The notes: generated by a model not told the origin, from the letters alone. Shown: positions 28,188 to 37,933, counted from the stretch's first letter. The stretch: DNA of 53,012 nucleotides from Necropsobacter rosorum (GCA_000751835.1 CCMQ01000024.1:1-53012), one strand, 5' to 3'. Numbers and translations are program-made.

Positions 28188-28230
28188 ATCTCGGACAAAA
28201 AACCGGCGTCAAAAATCAGCCGGAAACCAA

Positions 28231-28270
28231 AAAGTGCGGTCAAAAATACTTAAATTTTCGACCGCACTTT
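28231..28270. terminator. Inverted uptake-signal terminator after thrS
   Basis: AAAGTGCGGTC and GACCGCACTTT form an 11-bp stem with an 18-base loop, 37 bases after the thrS stop on the minus strand. Confidence 0.75.
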
Positions 28271-28307
28271 CATTTAATGCTATTAGCCAACTACATGTCA
28301 GCAGAAA

Positions 28308-30239
28308 CTACTCTTCGCCCAACAATTTCAACTCGCGATTTCTCACTTGTTTTTTCAGCATGTCTAAGAATGCTTCTACAGTGAAAGTGCCTAAATCCTG
28401 ACCTTTACGGGTGCGTACGGCGACTTTGCCGGCTTCGATTTCTTTATCGCCGCAGACCAGCATATAAGGCACGCGACGCAAGGTGTGTTCGCGGATTTTG
28501 AAACCGATTTTTTCGTTGCGTAAATCGGATTTCACGCGCAAACCGGCGTCGGACAGGGTTTTAACCACCTGTTGCACATAATCCGCCTGACTGTCGGTGA
28601 TGTTCATCACCACAGCCTGAACCGGCGCCAGCCACGGCGGGAAGAAACCGGCGTATTCTTCGGTGATGATGCCGATGAAACGTTCGATAGATCCCAAAAT
28701 GGCGCGGTGAATCATCACCGGCGTTCTGCGCTCGTTGTCTTCCGCTACATAAGAGGCGTTCAAACGACCCGGTAAGGCGAAATCCAGCTGAATGGTGCCG
28801 CACTGCCATTGACGGTCTAAGCAGTCACGCAGCGCAAATTCGATTTTCGGCCCATAAAATGCCCCTTCGCCGGCCTGAATTTCATACTCCAGCCCGTTAT
28901 GCCGCAAGGCGTTGGCAAGGCCGGCTTCGGCGCGATCCCACATGTCGTCGGCGCCAATGCGTTTTTCCGGCCGGGTGGATAATTTCACTTCGATGGCGGT
29001 AAACCCGAAGGTACTGTAAATGTCGTACACCATACGGATACAGCTGGTTACTTCGCTTTCGATTTGCGCTTCGGTACAGAAAATATGCGCATCATCCTGA
29101 GTAAACCCGCGCACCCGCATTAAACCGTGCAATGAACCGGACGGCTCGTTACGATGGCAGGAACCGAATTCCGCCATGCGGATCGGCAGATCACGATAAG
29201 ATTTTAATCCCTGATTAAAAATCTGTACATGGCCCGGGCAATTCATCGGTTTAATGGCGTATTCACGGTTTTCCGACTGTGTGGTAAACATCAGATCACC
29301 GTAATTCTGCCAGTGACCGGTTTTTTCCCACAACACGCGATCCATCATAAACGGCCCTTTCACTTCCTGATAATCGTACTCTTTCAGTTTGGTGCGCACG
29401 AAGGTTTCCAGCTCGCGGAAAATCGTCCAGCCGTCATTATGCCAGAACACCATGCCCGGCGCTTCTTCCTGCATATGATAGAGGTCGAGCGCTTTGCCGA
29501 TTTTACGGTGATCACGTTTCGCCGCTTCTTCCAGACGATGCAAATACTCGGCCAGTTGTTTTTTATCCGCCCAAGCGGTGCCGTAGATACGCTGTAACAT
29601 TTTATTTTTGCTGTCGCCGCGCCAGTATGCGCCCGCCACTTTTTGTAATTTGAAATGGTGGCAGAAGCGCATATTCGGCACATGCGGGCCGCGGCACATA
29701 TCGATATATTCCTGATGATGGTATAACGCCGGATGATCGGTTTTCGCAATATTTTCGTCAAGAATCGCCATTTTATACGGCTCGTTGCGCGCTTTAAAAG
29801 TGTCATAGGCTTCCTGCCAGCTGACGCGTTTTTTGATCACATCATAATTGGTTTTCGCCAGCTCCAGCATGCGTTTTTCCAGTGCCGCCAAATCCTCTTG
29901 GGTCAAGGCGCGGTCTAAATCCACATCATAATAAAAGCCGTTGTCAATCGTCGGGCCGATAGCCATTTTGACATCCGGGAAAAGCTGTTTAATCGCATGA
30001 CCGAGCAAGTGCGCGCAGGAGTGACGGATAATTTCCAGACCGTCTTCATCTTTTGCGGTAATGATTTCAAGGGTGGCGTCTTGCTCAATGAGATCGCAGG
30101 CATCGCGCCGTTCGCCGTTCACTCGCCCTGCAATGGTGGCTTTGGCAAGTCCTGCGCCGATATTCTGCGCGACGTCATACACGGAAACGGGGTGATCAAA
30201 CTGACGTTGGGAACCGTCAGGTAAAGTAATAATAGGCAT
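28308..30239 (-). CDS. thrS: Threonyl-tRNA synthetase
   Basis: Charges tRNA-Thr. The 643-residue protein is colinear with E. coli ThrRS (642): TGS domain (1-62), editing domain with [10 protein letters not shown] near 73-82, class II catalytic core with the zinc Cys in [10 protein letters not shown] and motif 2 [20 protein letters not shown], then the anticodon-binding domain ending in a variable tail. The leader holds a hairpin imitating the anticodon arm of tRNA-Thr, so translational self-control like that of E. coli is likely. It is not next to infC, unlike in E. coli. Confidence 0.97.
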   Translation of the reverse strand: MPIITLPDGSQRQFDHPVSVYDVAQNIGAGLAKATIAGRVNGERRDACDLIEQDATLEIITAKDEDGLEIIRHSCAHLLGHAIKQLFPDVKMAIGPTIDNGFYYDVDLDRALTQEDLAALEKRMLELAKTNYDVIKKRVSWQEAYDTFKARNEPYKMAILDENIAKTDHPALYHHQEYIDMCRGPHVPNMRFCHHFKLQKVAGAYWRGDSKNKMLQRIYGTAWADKKQLAEYLHRLEEAAKRDHRKIGKALDLYHMQEEAPGMVFWHNDGWTIFRELETFVRTKLKEYDYQEVKGPFMMDRVLWEKTGHWQNYGDLMFTTQSENREYAIKPMNCPGHVQIFNQGLKSYRDLPIRMAEFGSCHRNEPSGSLHGLMRVRGFTQDDAHIFCTEAQIESEVTSCIRMVYDIYSTFGFTAIEVKLSTRPEKRIGADDMWDRAEAGLANALRHNGLEYEIQAGEGAFYGPKIEFALRDCLDRQWQCGTIQLDFALPGRLNASYVAEDNERRTPVMIHRAILGSIERFIGIITEEYAGFFPPWLAPVQAVVMNITDSQADYVQQVVKTLSDAGLRVKSDLRNEKIGFKIREHTLRRVPYMLVCGDKEIEAGKVAVRTRKGQDLGTFTVEAFLDMLKKQVRNRELKLLGEE

Positions 30240-30258
30240 ATTAAATCCTTATACAGTG

Positions 30259-30320
30259 GTAACCCATACCAAAGGTTACATGTGCAGTAGTTAAAAATAA
30301 AATAAGGGATAATAATCCCT
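30259..30320 (-). promoter_or_regulatory. thrS translational operator (tRNA-Thr mimic)
   Basis: On the minus strand GTAACCT (30279-30273) pairs with GGGTTAC (30265-30259), leaving a 7-base loop UUGGUAU. A tRNA-Thr(GGU) anticodon loop reads UUGGUAA. The GGU lies at -31 to -29 from the ATG, almost where the E. coli operator has its anticodon-like triplet (-32 to -30). An AU-rich single-stranded stretch and a second hairpin (AGGGAT / ATCCCT, 30305-30320) lie further upstream, like domains 2, 3 and 4 of the E. coli thrS operator. Confidence 0.75.
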
Positions 30321-30340
30321 CGGGTTAATCGTGCTGTTTT

Positions 30341-30390
30341 TGCACCGCACTTTTATACATACCTACAATGTACAATAAAAGTGCGGTGCA
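30341..30390. terminator. Inverted uptake-signal terminator between grxB and thrS
   Basis: TGCACCGCACTTTTAT and its exact complement form a 16-bp stem around an 18-base loop. It lies 38 bases after the grxB stop on the minus strand and separates grxB from the thrS leader. Confidence 0.8.
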
Positions 30391-30427
30391 TTTTAGCACA
30401 GTTTCGCGCAACGAAAAAGGCGCTGAT

Positions 30428-31075
30428 TTACACCGCATTATCGGTGTAAAGCGCCACATGACTCAACGCCGACATGCGCTCAATATAAGCGCGCACGCGC
30501 TCCGGAAACACCAGCCCTTTCACGCAGGTAAGATTGCGCAGCATCGGAAACAGCAGAATATCTTCCAGCGATAATTCGCCATTGACCGCGTTTTCATTCA
30601 CAATCAAAGGGGCGAGCTCCGCCAAATCGGCGTTTAAGCGAGCAATATATTGCGGCGTATTGGCCAGATTTTCGGCAAAATCGCCGATACTTTCGGTCTT
30701 CTTGGCAATAAAATAACGCCGTGCGCTTTCCGTGGCATATTCCGCCAGCCCGAGCTGCACAAAACGCGGCAGCAATAACCGGTTATAATACGCACCGACC
30801 GTTTTCATCCAGTTATCCAGTGCCGGACGAACCTGATCCGACAGCAGTTTGGCGCCGTAGTTATCATCAATATAACGCACAATATCCAGACTTTCCGGCA
30901 TCGCGCCGCCGTCATCTTTCACCAGAATCGGCACCACTTTTTTGCCGACCAGCCCGGTGGGCGTGGCTTCATCGTCATTTAGCAGCACCACCGTTTCCAC
31001 CGGTATATTTTTCAAACCGAAAATCATGCGTGCGCGTACGCAAAACGGGCAATGATCATAAATGTACAGTTGCAT
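30428..31075 (-). CDS. grxB: Glutaredoxin 2
   Basis: A 215-residue GST-like glutaredoxin of the GrxB type. The thioredoxin-fold domain begins MQLYIYDHCPFC with the redox pair Cys9/Cys12, and PILVKDDGGAMPESLDIVRYID binds glutathione; an all-helical C-terminal domain follows. It reduces protein and small disulfides with glutathione in the cytoplasm. GGAGG precedes the ATG. Monocistronic. Confidence 0.95.
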   Translation of the reverse strand: MQLYIYDHCPFCVRARMIFGLKNIPVETVVLLNDDEATPTGLVGKKVVPILVKDDGGAMPESLDIVRYIDDNYGAKLLSDQVRPALDNWMKTVGAYYNRLLLPRFVQLGLAEYATESARRYFIAKKTESIGDFAENLANTPQYIARLNADLAELAPLIVNENAVNGELSLEDILLFPMLRNLTCVKGLVFPERVRAYIERMSALSHVALYTDNAV

Positions 31076-31240
31076 CTTTTCCTCCGCTTAGTCCAACTCG
31101 GTGCTTACTGTAGCGCAATCGCCGGCGATGTGGCAAGGAATGGGCGGAATATTTATCAAAACTTGACTTCAATCACAGAATATTCACACAATTCCCTTTA
31201 TTATCAACACGAACCAATGTGATGAGCAAAGGAGGAAACG

Positions 31241-32104
31241 ATGTGGAAATCCGTATCTCAGGTGTTGGCCGATCAATTCGGCGCATACTATTCCATCAAA
31301 GAAAAGGTGAAAGTGCACAGCGGCGAAATGCACGAAGCCTGGGTGATTGATGACGGTATCCAACCGGTTTTTGTTAAAGTCAATGCCAAATCATACCGTT
31401 CCATGTTCCGCGCAGAAGCCGATCAGCTGACCTTGTTGGCCAAAACCAATACTGTCCGCGTTCCGCAGGTTTACGGTATGGGATGTTCTCAGGGACACAG
31501 TTTCCTGCTGCTGGAGGCGCTGCGCCTCACGCCGCCAACGGCTCAGACAATGGCGGAATTCGGCAGTCAGCTGGCGCAGCTTCATCTTGCCGGCAATGCC
31601 GAGCATTACGGGCTGGATTTCGATAGCTGGCTGGGGCCGGTTTATCAGCCGAACGAATGGAAAGATAATTGGGCGAAATTTTTCAGCGAACAGCGTATCG
31701 GCTGGCAGTTGCAAATCTGTAAAGAAAAAGCGCTGGATTTCGGCGATATCGCGCTTATCGTCCGCACCGTCGCCGCCCGGCTGGCTAAACACAATCCCAA
31801 ACCGTCGCTGTTACACGGTAACCTATGGATTGAAAACTGCGCCGTGGCAAATGAACATATGGTGGTGTATGATCCCGCCTGTTACTGGGGCGATCGGGAA
31901 TGCGACATCGCGTTCAGCGAACTGTTCCAGCCCTTTGGTGCGGAATTCTATCAAAATTATGACCGCACTTATCCGCTGCAAGCGGCTTATCAGGAACGTA
32001 AGGCATTGTATCAGCTGTATTATTTACTTAATTTCAGCCACCGTTTTCACGGCAATTACATTGAACTGACGCGTAAATTTATTCATCGACTGTTAGGAGA
32101 ATAG
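31241..32104 (+). CDS. Fructosamine-kinase-like protein with Asp-to-Asn in the catalytic motif
   Basis: A 287-residue protein of the fructosamine 3-kinase / YniA family (aminoglycoside-phosphotransferase fold), which phosphorylates sugars on glycated proteins or free ketosamines. The Brenner motif usually HGDLW...N reads HGNLWIEN here: the catalytic-base Asp is Asn194 (codon AAC at 31820-31822). The metal-binding VYDPACYWGDRECD is intact. The enzyme may be slow, use another base, or be a pseudokinase. AAAGGAGG lies before the ATG. The stop codon touches the ATG of the next gene, so the two are coupled, as with yniA and yniC near each other in E. coli. Confidence 0.85.
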   Translation: MWKSVSQVLADQFGAYYSIKEKVKVHSGEMHEAWVIDDGIQPVFVKVNAKSYRSMFRAEADQLTLLAKTNTVRVPQVYGMGCSQGHSFLLLEALRLTPPTAQTMAEFGSQLAQLHLAGNAEHYGLDFDSWLGPVYQPNEWKDNWAKFFSEQRIGWQLQICKEKALDFGDIALIVRTVAARLAKHNPKPSLLHGNLWIENCAVANEHMVVYDPACYWGDRECDIAFSELFQPFGAEFYQNYDRTYPLQAAYQERKALYQLYYLLNFSHRFHGNYIELTRKFIHRLLGE

Positions 32105-32770
32105 ATGACTGTTAAAGCAATTATTTTTGATATGGACGGAGTGCTGATCGACTCCGAACCCTTATGGAAACAAGCCGGCGTTGAGATTTTCAACGCCTTT
32201 GATCTTCCCGTGACTTGGGCGGACATGGTCGCCCTGACCGGTTTGCCCTCGCGGGCTATCGTGGAAAAAATCTACCAAAAATATCACAACGCGCCGGTGC
32301 CGGCCGACGAAATGGCGAGCCGTTTAAATACGCACGCCATCGACATGATTTTAAAGCAAAAACCTCTGATGCCCGGGGTGACGGAAACGCTGGAAAAACT
32401 GACCGCACTGGGTTATCGGCTGGCGGTCGCCTCCGCCTCGCCGCGCAAATTGCTGGAGGAAATCACCCGTCGCTGCGACATCGCCCAGTATTTTGCCTAT
32501 TTATCCTCCGCCACCGAACTGGATTACAACAAACCGCATCCGCAGGTTTATCTGCACGCGGCGGAACAATTACAGGCCGCACCCGGTGACTGCCTCGGTA
32601 TTGAAGATTCGGTGATCGGCATGACCGCGGTGAAAGCCGCCTCCATGAAATGTGTCGTCATTCCGGATAATGCCACAAAAACCGATCCCCGCTGGTCGCT
32701 GGCGGATGCCAAATTAACCTCCCTGCGCGACATCAATCAGGCGTTACTCGAAAAGCTGGCCGCCCATTGA
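32105..32770 (+). CDS. hxpB: HAD-family sugar phosphatase (YniC/HxpB-like)
   Basis: A 221-residue HAD hydrolase of the beta-phosphoglucomutase-like subgroup. Motif I DMDGVLIDSEPLW, motif II in VASASPR, and motif III/IV K...GIEDSVIG are intact; a helical cap sits at about 16-80. E. coli YniC removes phosphate from 2-deoxyglucose 6-phosphate and related hexitol phosphates. It starts immediately at the stop of the kinase-like gene; GGAGA in the last codons is its ribosome site. A joint role in repair or removal of unusual phosphosugars is inferred. Confidence 0.88.
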   Translation: MTVKAIIFDMDGVLIDSEPLWKQAGVEIFNAFDLPVTWADMVALTGLPSRAIVEKIYQKYHNAPVPADEMASRLNTHAIDMILKQKPLMPGVTETLEKLTALGYRLAVASASPRKLLEEITRRCDIAQYFAYLSSATELDYNKPHPQVYLHAAEQLQAAPGDCLGIEDSVIGMTAVKAASMKCVVIPDNATKTDPRWSLADAKLTSLRDINQALLEKLAAH

Positions 32771-32834
32771 CGGATATGCCGGCCGGCATTAGCGCCGCGA
32801 TTTATCCGTATTCGCTCGCCGGCTTAGACTGTTT

Positions 32835-33503
32835 TTATCCCAGCTGCCGGCGTAAGGCTTTAACCGCAGCCGGCACATCCTGCGCACGCGTAATGGCCGA
32901 AATCACCGCAATACCGTCCGCCCCGAACGCGGCCAGCTGTGCGGCGCTTTCTTGGGTGATACCGCCGATAGCCACTAACGGTTTAGTTATGCCCTGCTCT
33001 CTTAAACGTGCGATAAATTCGCTTCCCACCGCCGGTTTTTGATCCGCTTTCGATTGGGTCGGAAAAATCGGGCCGACGCCCAAATAGTCAACATCCGCCG
33101 ACGCCGCACCGCGCCGTGCCTGCTCCAGCGTATTGACCGACAACCCGACAATCAAAGTGCGGTCGGTTTGGGCGCGGATTTGTGCCGCCTGCATATCCGA
33201 CTGCCCCACATGAATGCCGTCCGCCGCAACCGCCAGCGCCAGTTCGACATCATCATTAACAATAAACGGCACCCGATAGCGACGACATAAATCCCGGCAT
33301 TGCAGCGCCAATTGTTTTTGCGCCGCGCGATCCCGTTCCAGTGAACCGTCCCCTTTGTCCCGGAACTGAAAACAGGTAATGCCGCTTTCCAGCGCCTGCT
33401 GCAAAATACGCAGCAAATGTTGCGCGCGATCACCTGCCAAATGCAGGCAATCCTGACTGCCGGCAACAAAATATAACGTCAGCATTGTTTTTATATCAAA
33501 CAT
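32835..33503 (-). CDS. thiE: Thiamine phosphate synthase
   Basis: Joins HMP-pyrophosphate and thiazole phosphate to thiamine phosphate. Starting at MFDIKTMLTL it has 222 residues; AGGAG ends 5 bases before this ATG, and an earlier GTG overlaps the ribosome site. Seen: ITCFQFRDKG near 40 (QxRxK), IVNDDVELA, GIHVGQSD, the GVGPIFPTQSK phosphate loop and AIGGI near the end. It is the only thi gene here and lies behind a TPP riboswitch with a short open frame in between. Confidence 0.95.
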   Translation of the reverse strand: MFDIKTMLTLYFVAGSQDCLHLAGDRAQHLLRILQQALESGITCFQFRDKGDGSLERDRAAQKQLALQCRDLCRRYRVPFIVNDDVELALAVAADGIHVGQSDMQAAQIRAQTDRTLIVGLSVNTLEQARRGAASADVDYLGVGPIFPTQSKADQKPAVGSEFIARLREQGITKPLVAIGGITQESAAQLAAFGADGIAVISAITRAQDVPAAVKALRRQLG

Positions 33504-33566
33504 CATCACTCCTGATCATAAATCGGCGTCAATTTTTCAATTTAAACAGCATTCGGATTTTTGCTG

Positions 33567-33644
33567 TCATCGCGTAAATAAAGGAAAAAGATGAATAAGG
33601 GAACATAGCGAACGGAACGGATAAGTGAGAAAAGTATTTTGCAT
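33567..33644 (-). CDS. Possible 25-residue leader peptide behind the TPP riboswitch
   Basis: ATG at 33644 with TAGGA 8 bases upstream, directly at the 3' end of the riboswitch; the frame runs 25 codons (MQNTFLTYPFRS start) to TGA. This is where the first gene of a riboswitch-controlled operon would begin. It could be a leader peptide or the stub of a deleted thi gene. No family is recognised. Confidence 0.3.
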   Translation of the reverse strand: MQNTFLTYPFRSLCSLIHLFPLFTR

Positions 33645-33649
33645 AATGA

Positions 33650-33732
33650 GTTTCCTACGTCAGTATTAACTGGATCAGGTTCACGGGTATTATCTCAGCC
33701 TCCGCACGGAAGCACCCCGACTAACGGTGTTG
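33650..33732 (-). promoter_or_regulatory. TPP riboswitch (THI element) upstream of thiE
   Basis: On the minus strand the aptamer reads CGGGGTGC, then GGCTGAGATAATACCC, GTGAACCTGATC, CAGTTAATACTGACGTAGG, the standard THI-box order. The AGGA at its 3' end can be hidden on TPP binding, so translation of what follows should fall when thiamine is plentiful. Ends are approximate. Confidence 0.95.
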
Positions 33733-33779
33733 AGTGTATAGGAAGTGAATCTAAAAGGCAAAAAGTTTATGGCGGCCAC

Positions 33780-33808
33780 AAAAAAGCCATTCGGGATATC
33801 GAATGGCT
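33780..33808 (-). terminator. Terminator of the lipoprotein gene
   Basis: Perfect 9-bp stem AGCCATTCG / CGAATGGCT with a 6-base loop and a T tract on the minus strand, 24 bases after the lipoprotein stop. Confidence 0.85.
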
Positions 33809-33832
33809 GTAAGCGAAAAGCGTGAGGTGAAA

Positions 33833-34300
33833 TTATTTTTTCTCACCGTATTTTTCGGCAAGCTGCGACTGCAATTGCTGTAATTCGTTAGTCGCTTGCA
33901 CCGCATGCTGGGTTTTATCCTGTAACGCTTTCACGCCCTCGTCGGTCGGATTTTTCATCAGCGCAAGGCTGTCTTTCATTAAATCACTGGATAATGCCAG
34001 GGTGGATTTCATTTTTTCTTTCAACGGTTTGATTTCAGGGCTTTGAATATCAAGCGCATTGAGGCTTTTTTCAATTTCGCTGATTTTGGTATTTAACTCA
34101 TTAACCGCCTGTTCGATTTGCTGCGGATCCTGTGTGGCGACTTTTTTCTGAAATTCCACCTGGAACGCCGCCTGCGCCTGTTGATTCGCCGCACCCCAAT
34201 CGGTCAGCTTTTTAAAATCCGCCGCCGGATCCGCTTTGTTACACGCCGCTACGAACAGAGCGAACACGATTGCCGCTCCGATTTTCAATACTTTATTCAT
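33833..34300 (-). CDS. Small helical lipoprotein, function unknown
   Basis: A 155-residue protein with a lipoprotein signal (MNKVLKIGAAIVFALFVAAC, lipid-bearing Cys20). The rest is rich in Lys, Glu and Gln and looks wholly helical, probably coiled coil (EQAVNELNTKISEIEKSLN). Lys-Glu ending. Residue after Cys is Asn, so sorting to the outer membrane is likely. I do not recognise the family. Monocistronic, with AAGGA before the ATG and a strong terminator. Confidence 0.75.
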   Translation of the reverse strand: MNKVLKIGAAIVFALFVAACNKADPAADFKKLTDWGAANQQAQAAFQVEFQKKVATQDPQQIEQAVNELNTKISEIEKSLNALDIQSPEIKPLKEKMKSTLALSSDLMKDSLALMKNPTDEGVKALQDKTQHAVQATNELQQLQSQLAEKYGEKK

Positions 34301-34394
34301 TGTACTGTCCTTAATATGTTAGTGAAAATCTCACATAAATGATATATGAGCGCTTAATTTTACTCTGTGGCAGGCAAAGTTGCCAATCGATAAA

Positions 34395-35546
34395 TTAAAA
34401 GTTTTGTAAAGATGCCAGCAACGGCAAGCCGAACTCCCGCCGCCAGCCGCACAATAACTCGGGCGGTTGAGCCTCATCCCGCTCGGCCTGCCAGCACCAG
34501 CGCATCAGTTCTTCCAGCGCTTTTTTGCCGGCAATCACTTCCGCAGGCAGATCCGGCGGGGTCAGGGCTTTTAATTCGCGCTGTAACATTTTCAACGCGC
34601 TGCGGTAACGCGGATCATCGGCAAGGCGCTCAATCAGCGGCGGAAACGCCTGTTCATCGATCCGTTTGACCTGATCAATAAGTTGCAGGATTTTTTTACC
34701 GTGAATACGGACTTCGGAAGATGAAAATCCCATTTCCAGCAAGGTGGAAGTATGCTTGGGATGATGTTTGGCCGCCAGCCATAAATGCTCGCTTTTGACC
34801 ACAAAATTTAACGCCAGATCCCGTTTCATCGCTTCCTGATAACGCCACTTTGCCAACAGTTTCAGCCGCATCAGCTCAAGCCGATCCAAACGCCAGGCGT
34901 TGGCAATAGCCAAATACGCCTTGTCGCTGTCTTTGCTTCTTTCCCGTTTATGCAGCAGCGATTCGCAGTCATTTTGCACCGCACTTTGCCAGCGGGTCTG
35001 CGCTAAAGCCGTCTGCATCCGTCGATACAACGGCAGCAAATACCACACATCCGCCGCCGCATAGCGCAACTGATTTTCCGATAACGGACGCGCCAGCCAG
35101 TCGGTACGCGATGCGCCTTTATCAAGCTCCAGCTGAAAATAATGTTTAATCAGCGCGGCGAAACCAAGGGAATGACCGAGATTCAGAAAACTCGCCATCA
35201 CCTGCGTATCCATCATCGGGCGCGGCAGCTGCTGAAAATAATGCTGGAAAACCTCCAGATCCTCGCTGCTGGCGTGCAACACTTTGCACAGCGACGGATC
35301 CGCCAGTAATGCCACGAAAGGCGAAAAATCGTCAATCTGATTAGGATCGATTAAACTGACCTGTTCACCGTCATACAGCTGAATCAGGCCTAAGCGCGGA
35401 TAAAAGGTGCGGGTTCGCACAAATTCGGTATCTAACGCCACCGCACGTTGTTGCCGTGCCTGCCGGCAAACCTCGTCCAGCGCCTGATTGGTCGTTATCA
35501 GCCTAAAGTGCGGTGCATTTTCGATTTCTTTTATTGATATGGACAT
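34395..35546 (-). CDS. rnd: Ribonuclease D
   Basis: A 3'-5' exoribonuclease that trims tRNA precursors. The 383-residue protein has the DEDD active site: VALDTEF (Asp39, Glu41), HASSEDLEVF, and YAAADVWYL (the Tyr-x3-Asp of exo III), followed by an HRDC domain (about 210-290) and a second helical HRDC-like domain. It is the last gene of the yoaA-tsaB-slp-fadD-rnd group. Confidence 0.95.
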   Translation of the reverse strand: MSISIKEIENAPHFRLITTNQALDEVCRQARQQRAVALDTEFVRTRTFYPRLGLIQLYDGEQVSLIDPNQIDDFSPFVALLADPSLCKVLHASSEDLEVFQHYFQQLPRPMMDTQVMASFLNLGHSLGFAALIKHYFQLELDKGASRTDWLARPLSENQLRYAAADVWYLLPLYRRMQTALAQTRWQSAVQNDCESLLHKRERSKDSDKAYLAIANAWRLDRLELMRLKLLAKWRYQEAMKRDLALNFVVKSEHLWLAAKHHPKHTSTLLEMGFSSSEVRIHGKKILQLIDQVKRIDEQAFPPLIERLADDPRYRSALKMLQRELKALTPPDLPAEVIAGKKALEELMRWCWQAERDEAQPPELLCGWRREFGLPLLASLQNF

Positions 35547-35626
35547 AATGTAAACCCAAAGCCGCCCGTTAATCTTTTAATTTTACGGGCAAAAATGATG
35601 GGCGGTTAAGCCCATCTTATACTGAA

Positions 35627-37315
35627 TTACTGTGCCGCGCGTTTGGCGATTTCTTCTTCTCGCAGCACTCGGCGTAAAATTTTCCCCACGTTGGTTTTCG
35701 GCAACTCGTCGCGGAACTCGATCTCTTTCGGCACTTTATAGCGCGTTAAATGACGGCGGCAATGCTGGCGCAATTCATCGCGCGTCAGGCTGTCGTCTTT
35801 TTTCACCACGAAGATCTTGATGGTTTCGCCGGACACTTCGTGCGGCACACCGATTGCCACCACTTCGGCGACTTTATAATTCAGCATCACCACATCTTCA
35901 ATTTCGTTCGGATAAACATTAAAGCCGGAAACGATGATCATATCTTTTTTGCGATCAACAATACGCAGACTATAGCTTTCATCCATAATCACAATATCGC
36001 CGGTGGCCATCCAACCGTCTTTCAGCACCTCCGCGGTGGCTTCCGGACGCTGCCAGTATCCCTGCATCACCTGCTCGCCTTTCACCCAAAGCTCGCCCGG
36101 CTCGCCCAAGGCGGCTGGTGAACCGTCTTCTTTGATAATTCTGATATCCGTATTCGGCACCGGCACGCCGATGGTGCCGTTATGTTTCACCACATTGATC
36201 GGACAGGCCGCAATTAACGGCGAGCATTCCGTCATGCCGTAGCCTTCAATAATGCTGCAACCGGTGGTCTCATGCCAGCGGGTCGCCACCGATTGCTGAA
36301 TCGCCATGCCGCCGCCGACGGACAGTTTCAACGCGGAAAAATCCACTTCTTTGAAATTTTCGTTATTCAGCAAGGCATTAAATAAGGTATTCACGCCGGT
36401 AATGGCGGCGAAACGGTGTTTTCTCAGCTCTTTGACAAAACCGTCGATATCGCGCGGATTGGTGATTAACAGAGCGGTCACGCCCAGTTCGATAAACAAC
36501 AGGCAATTCACCGTTAAGGCGAACACATGATACAGCGGCAGCGCCAGCACCGCTTTACGTTCGCGGCTGCGATCCCCGACAAAGGGGTAAGCTATCCATT
36601 TGGCCTGAAAAACATTGGTGATAATATTGCCGTGCGACAGCATCGCGCCTTTCGCCACGCCGGTGGTGCCGCCGGTATATTGCAAAAACGCCAGCGTATC
36701 GCGTTCCAGATGCGGGCGCACATACTGACGGTGTTTACCGATGGCCAAGACTTCACGAAAAGTCACCGCATGCGGCAGTTTATATTTCGGCACTAATTTT
36801 TTGACATATTTCACCACAAAATTGACCAGCGTGCGTTTGCCGAAAGACAGCTGATCGCCCATGCGGGTTAAAATCACATGTTTGACATTGGTGTTAAATA
36901 CCACTTCTTCCAGTGTGGAAGCGAAATTAGACACCACCACAATCGCTTTGGCGCCGCTGTCTTGCAGCTGATGTTCCAGTTCGCGCGGGGTATAAAGCGG
37001 ATTGACGTTCACCACCACCAGCCCGGCGCGCAAAATACCGAATAACGCGATAGGATATTGCAGCAGGTTCGGCATCATTAAGGCGACCCGTTCGCCGCCT
37101 TTCAGTTTTAATTCGTTTTGCAGATAGGCGGCAAACGCCCGACTGCGTTCTTCCAGTTTACGGAAAGTTAAAACCTGTCCCATATTGATATACGCCGCGC
37201 GATCAGGATGGGCTCTTATCGCCCGGTCAAACATATCCAAGATATTTTCATATTCGGACGTATTCAACTCAAATTCGGAACCCGCCGGATAATTTTTAAA
37301 CCAAGGTTTTTCCAT
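35627..37315 (-). CDS. fadD: Long-chain-fatty-acid CoA ligase
   Basis: Activates fatty acids to acyl-CoA at the membrane with ATP. The 562-residue protein has the adenylate-forming motifs: the P loop [14 protein letters not shown] near 213, [10 protein letters not shown] near 360, and the FACS signature around [21 protein letters not shown] near 455-475. Pasteurellaceae commonly lack full beta-oxidation, so it probably serves uptake of exogenous fatty acids into lipids (inference). It lies between rnd and slp on the same strand. Confidence 0.95.
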   Translation of the reverse strand: MEKPWFKNYPAGSEFELNTSEYENILDMFDRAIRAHPDRAAYINMGQVLTFRKLEERSRAFAAYLQNELKLKGGERVALMMPNLLQYPIALFGILRAGLVVVNVNPLYTPRELEHQLQDSGAKAIVVVSNFASTLEEVVFNTNVKHVILTRMGDQLSFGKRTLVNFVVKYVKKLVPKYKLPHAVTFREVLAIGKHRQYVRPHLERDTLAFLQYTGGTTGVAKGAMLSHGNIITNVFQAKWIAYPFVGDRSRERKAVLALPLYHVFALTVNCLLFIELGVTALLITNPRDIDGFVKELRKHRFAAITGVNTLFNALLNNENFKEVDFSALKLSVGGGMAIQQSVATRWHETTGCSIIEGYGMTECSPLIAACPINVVKHNGTIGVPVPNTDIRIIKEDGSPAALGEPGELWVKGEQVMQGYWQRPEATAEVLKDGWMATGDIVIMDESYSLRIVDRKKDMIIVSGFNVYPNEIEDVVMLNYKVAEVVAIGVPHEVSGETIKIFVVKKDDSLTRDELRQHCRRHLTRYKVPKEIEFRDELPKTNVGKILRRVLREEEIAKRAAQ

Positions 37316-37375
37316 TTGTTATCCTTATTATTGTCATCGGAAAAGTGCGGTCGGATTTTAGCACGTTAGGCGGGC

Positions 37376-37933
37376 TTAGTACAAACCGTAACGAAATCTC
37401 GGTTCCGGCCGCCAAAACGCGCCGCCCAGCCCCCAGCGCGAACGGGAAAAGCCCCAGAATCCGCCCCAGTAATCATCATCGGGATCATAATAATATTCGC
37501 GCATCAGCGTCCAGCGCTTATAGTTTTCCACCGCGACCACCGGATAATGATACGGCGCTTCGTCAATTTTGCCCTGTTCCTGCGTCGTCAGCCGGCCTGC
37601 GACGGTCACATATTGATCCTTCAGACTTTCCGGATCGACAAAGCCCTGAATATAAGCGATAAACCGCCCGTTCGTTGCGCCGTCCAGCAGCGGCTTGGCC
37701 GAATATTCGGCGATCGGCAGGCTGAGAATTTCTAATCTGGTCTGCTGTTTTAACGCCGTTACCGCCAGCACTTTACCACCCAGACGAACCGGTTTACAGC
37801 GACAGGCATAATCTTCCGTCTGGATCTGTGACAGACTGCGGATAGCGTACCGGTTACGCTCCAAGCCCTTCGGCGCGGAAACGCAAGCGCTCAGCGTAAA
37901 GATAAACAAAGGAAACAAGAGTAATTTTTTCAT
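37376..37933 (-). CDS. slp: Slp-family outer-membrane lipoprotein
   Basis: A 185-residue lipoprotein: MKKLLLFPLFIFTLSAC with Cys17 as the lipid-bearing residue, then a beta-rich Slp domain (RLGGKVLAVTALKQQTRLEIL, FVDPESLKDQYVTVAGRL). The C-terminal third is unusually rich in Trp, Tyr, Arg and Gly. E. coli Slp is starvation-inducible and anchored in the outer membrane. Found between tsaB and fadD. Confidence 0.88.
   Translation of the reverse strand: MKKLLLFPLFIFTLSACVSAPKGLERNRYAIRSLSQIQTEDYACRCKPVRLGGKVLAVTALKQQTRLEILSLPIAEYSAKPLLDGATNGRFIAYIQGFVDPESLKDQYVTVAGRLTTQEQGKIDEAPYHYPVVAVENYKRWTLMREYYYDPDDDYWGGFWGFSRSRWGLGGAFWRPEPRFRYGLY

Noticed and set aside
28229..30390. Intergenic inverted repeats as a CRISPR array or mobile-element ends
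   Set aside because: They are paired uptake signals acting as terminators; no regular repeat-spacer pattern, transposase or integrase was found anywhere in the window.
32402..32410. Possible uptake signal ACCGCACTG
   Set aside because: Last core base differs; not counted.
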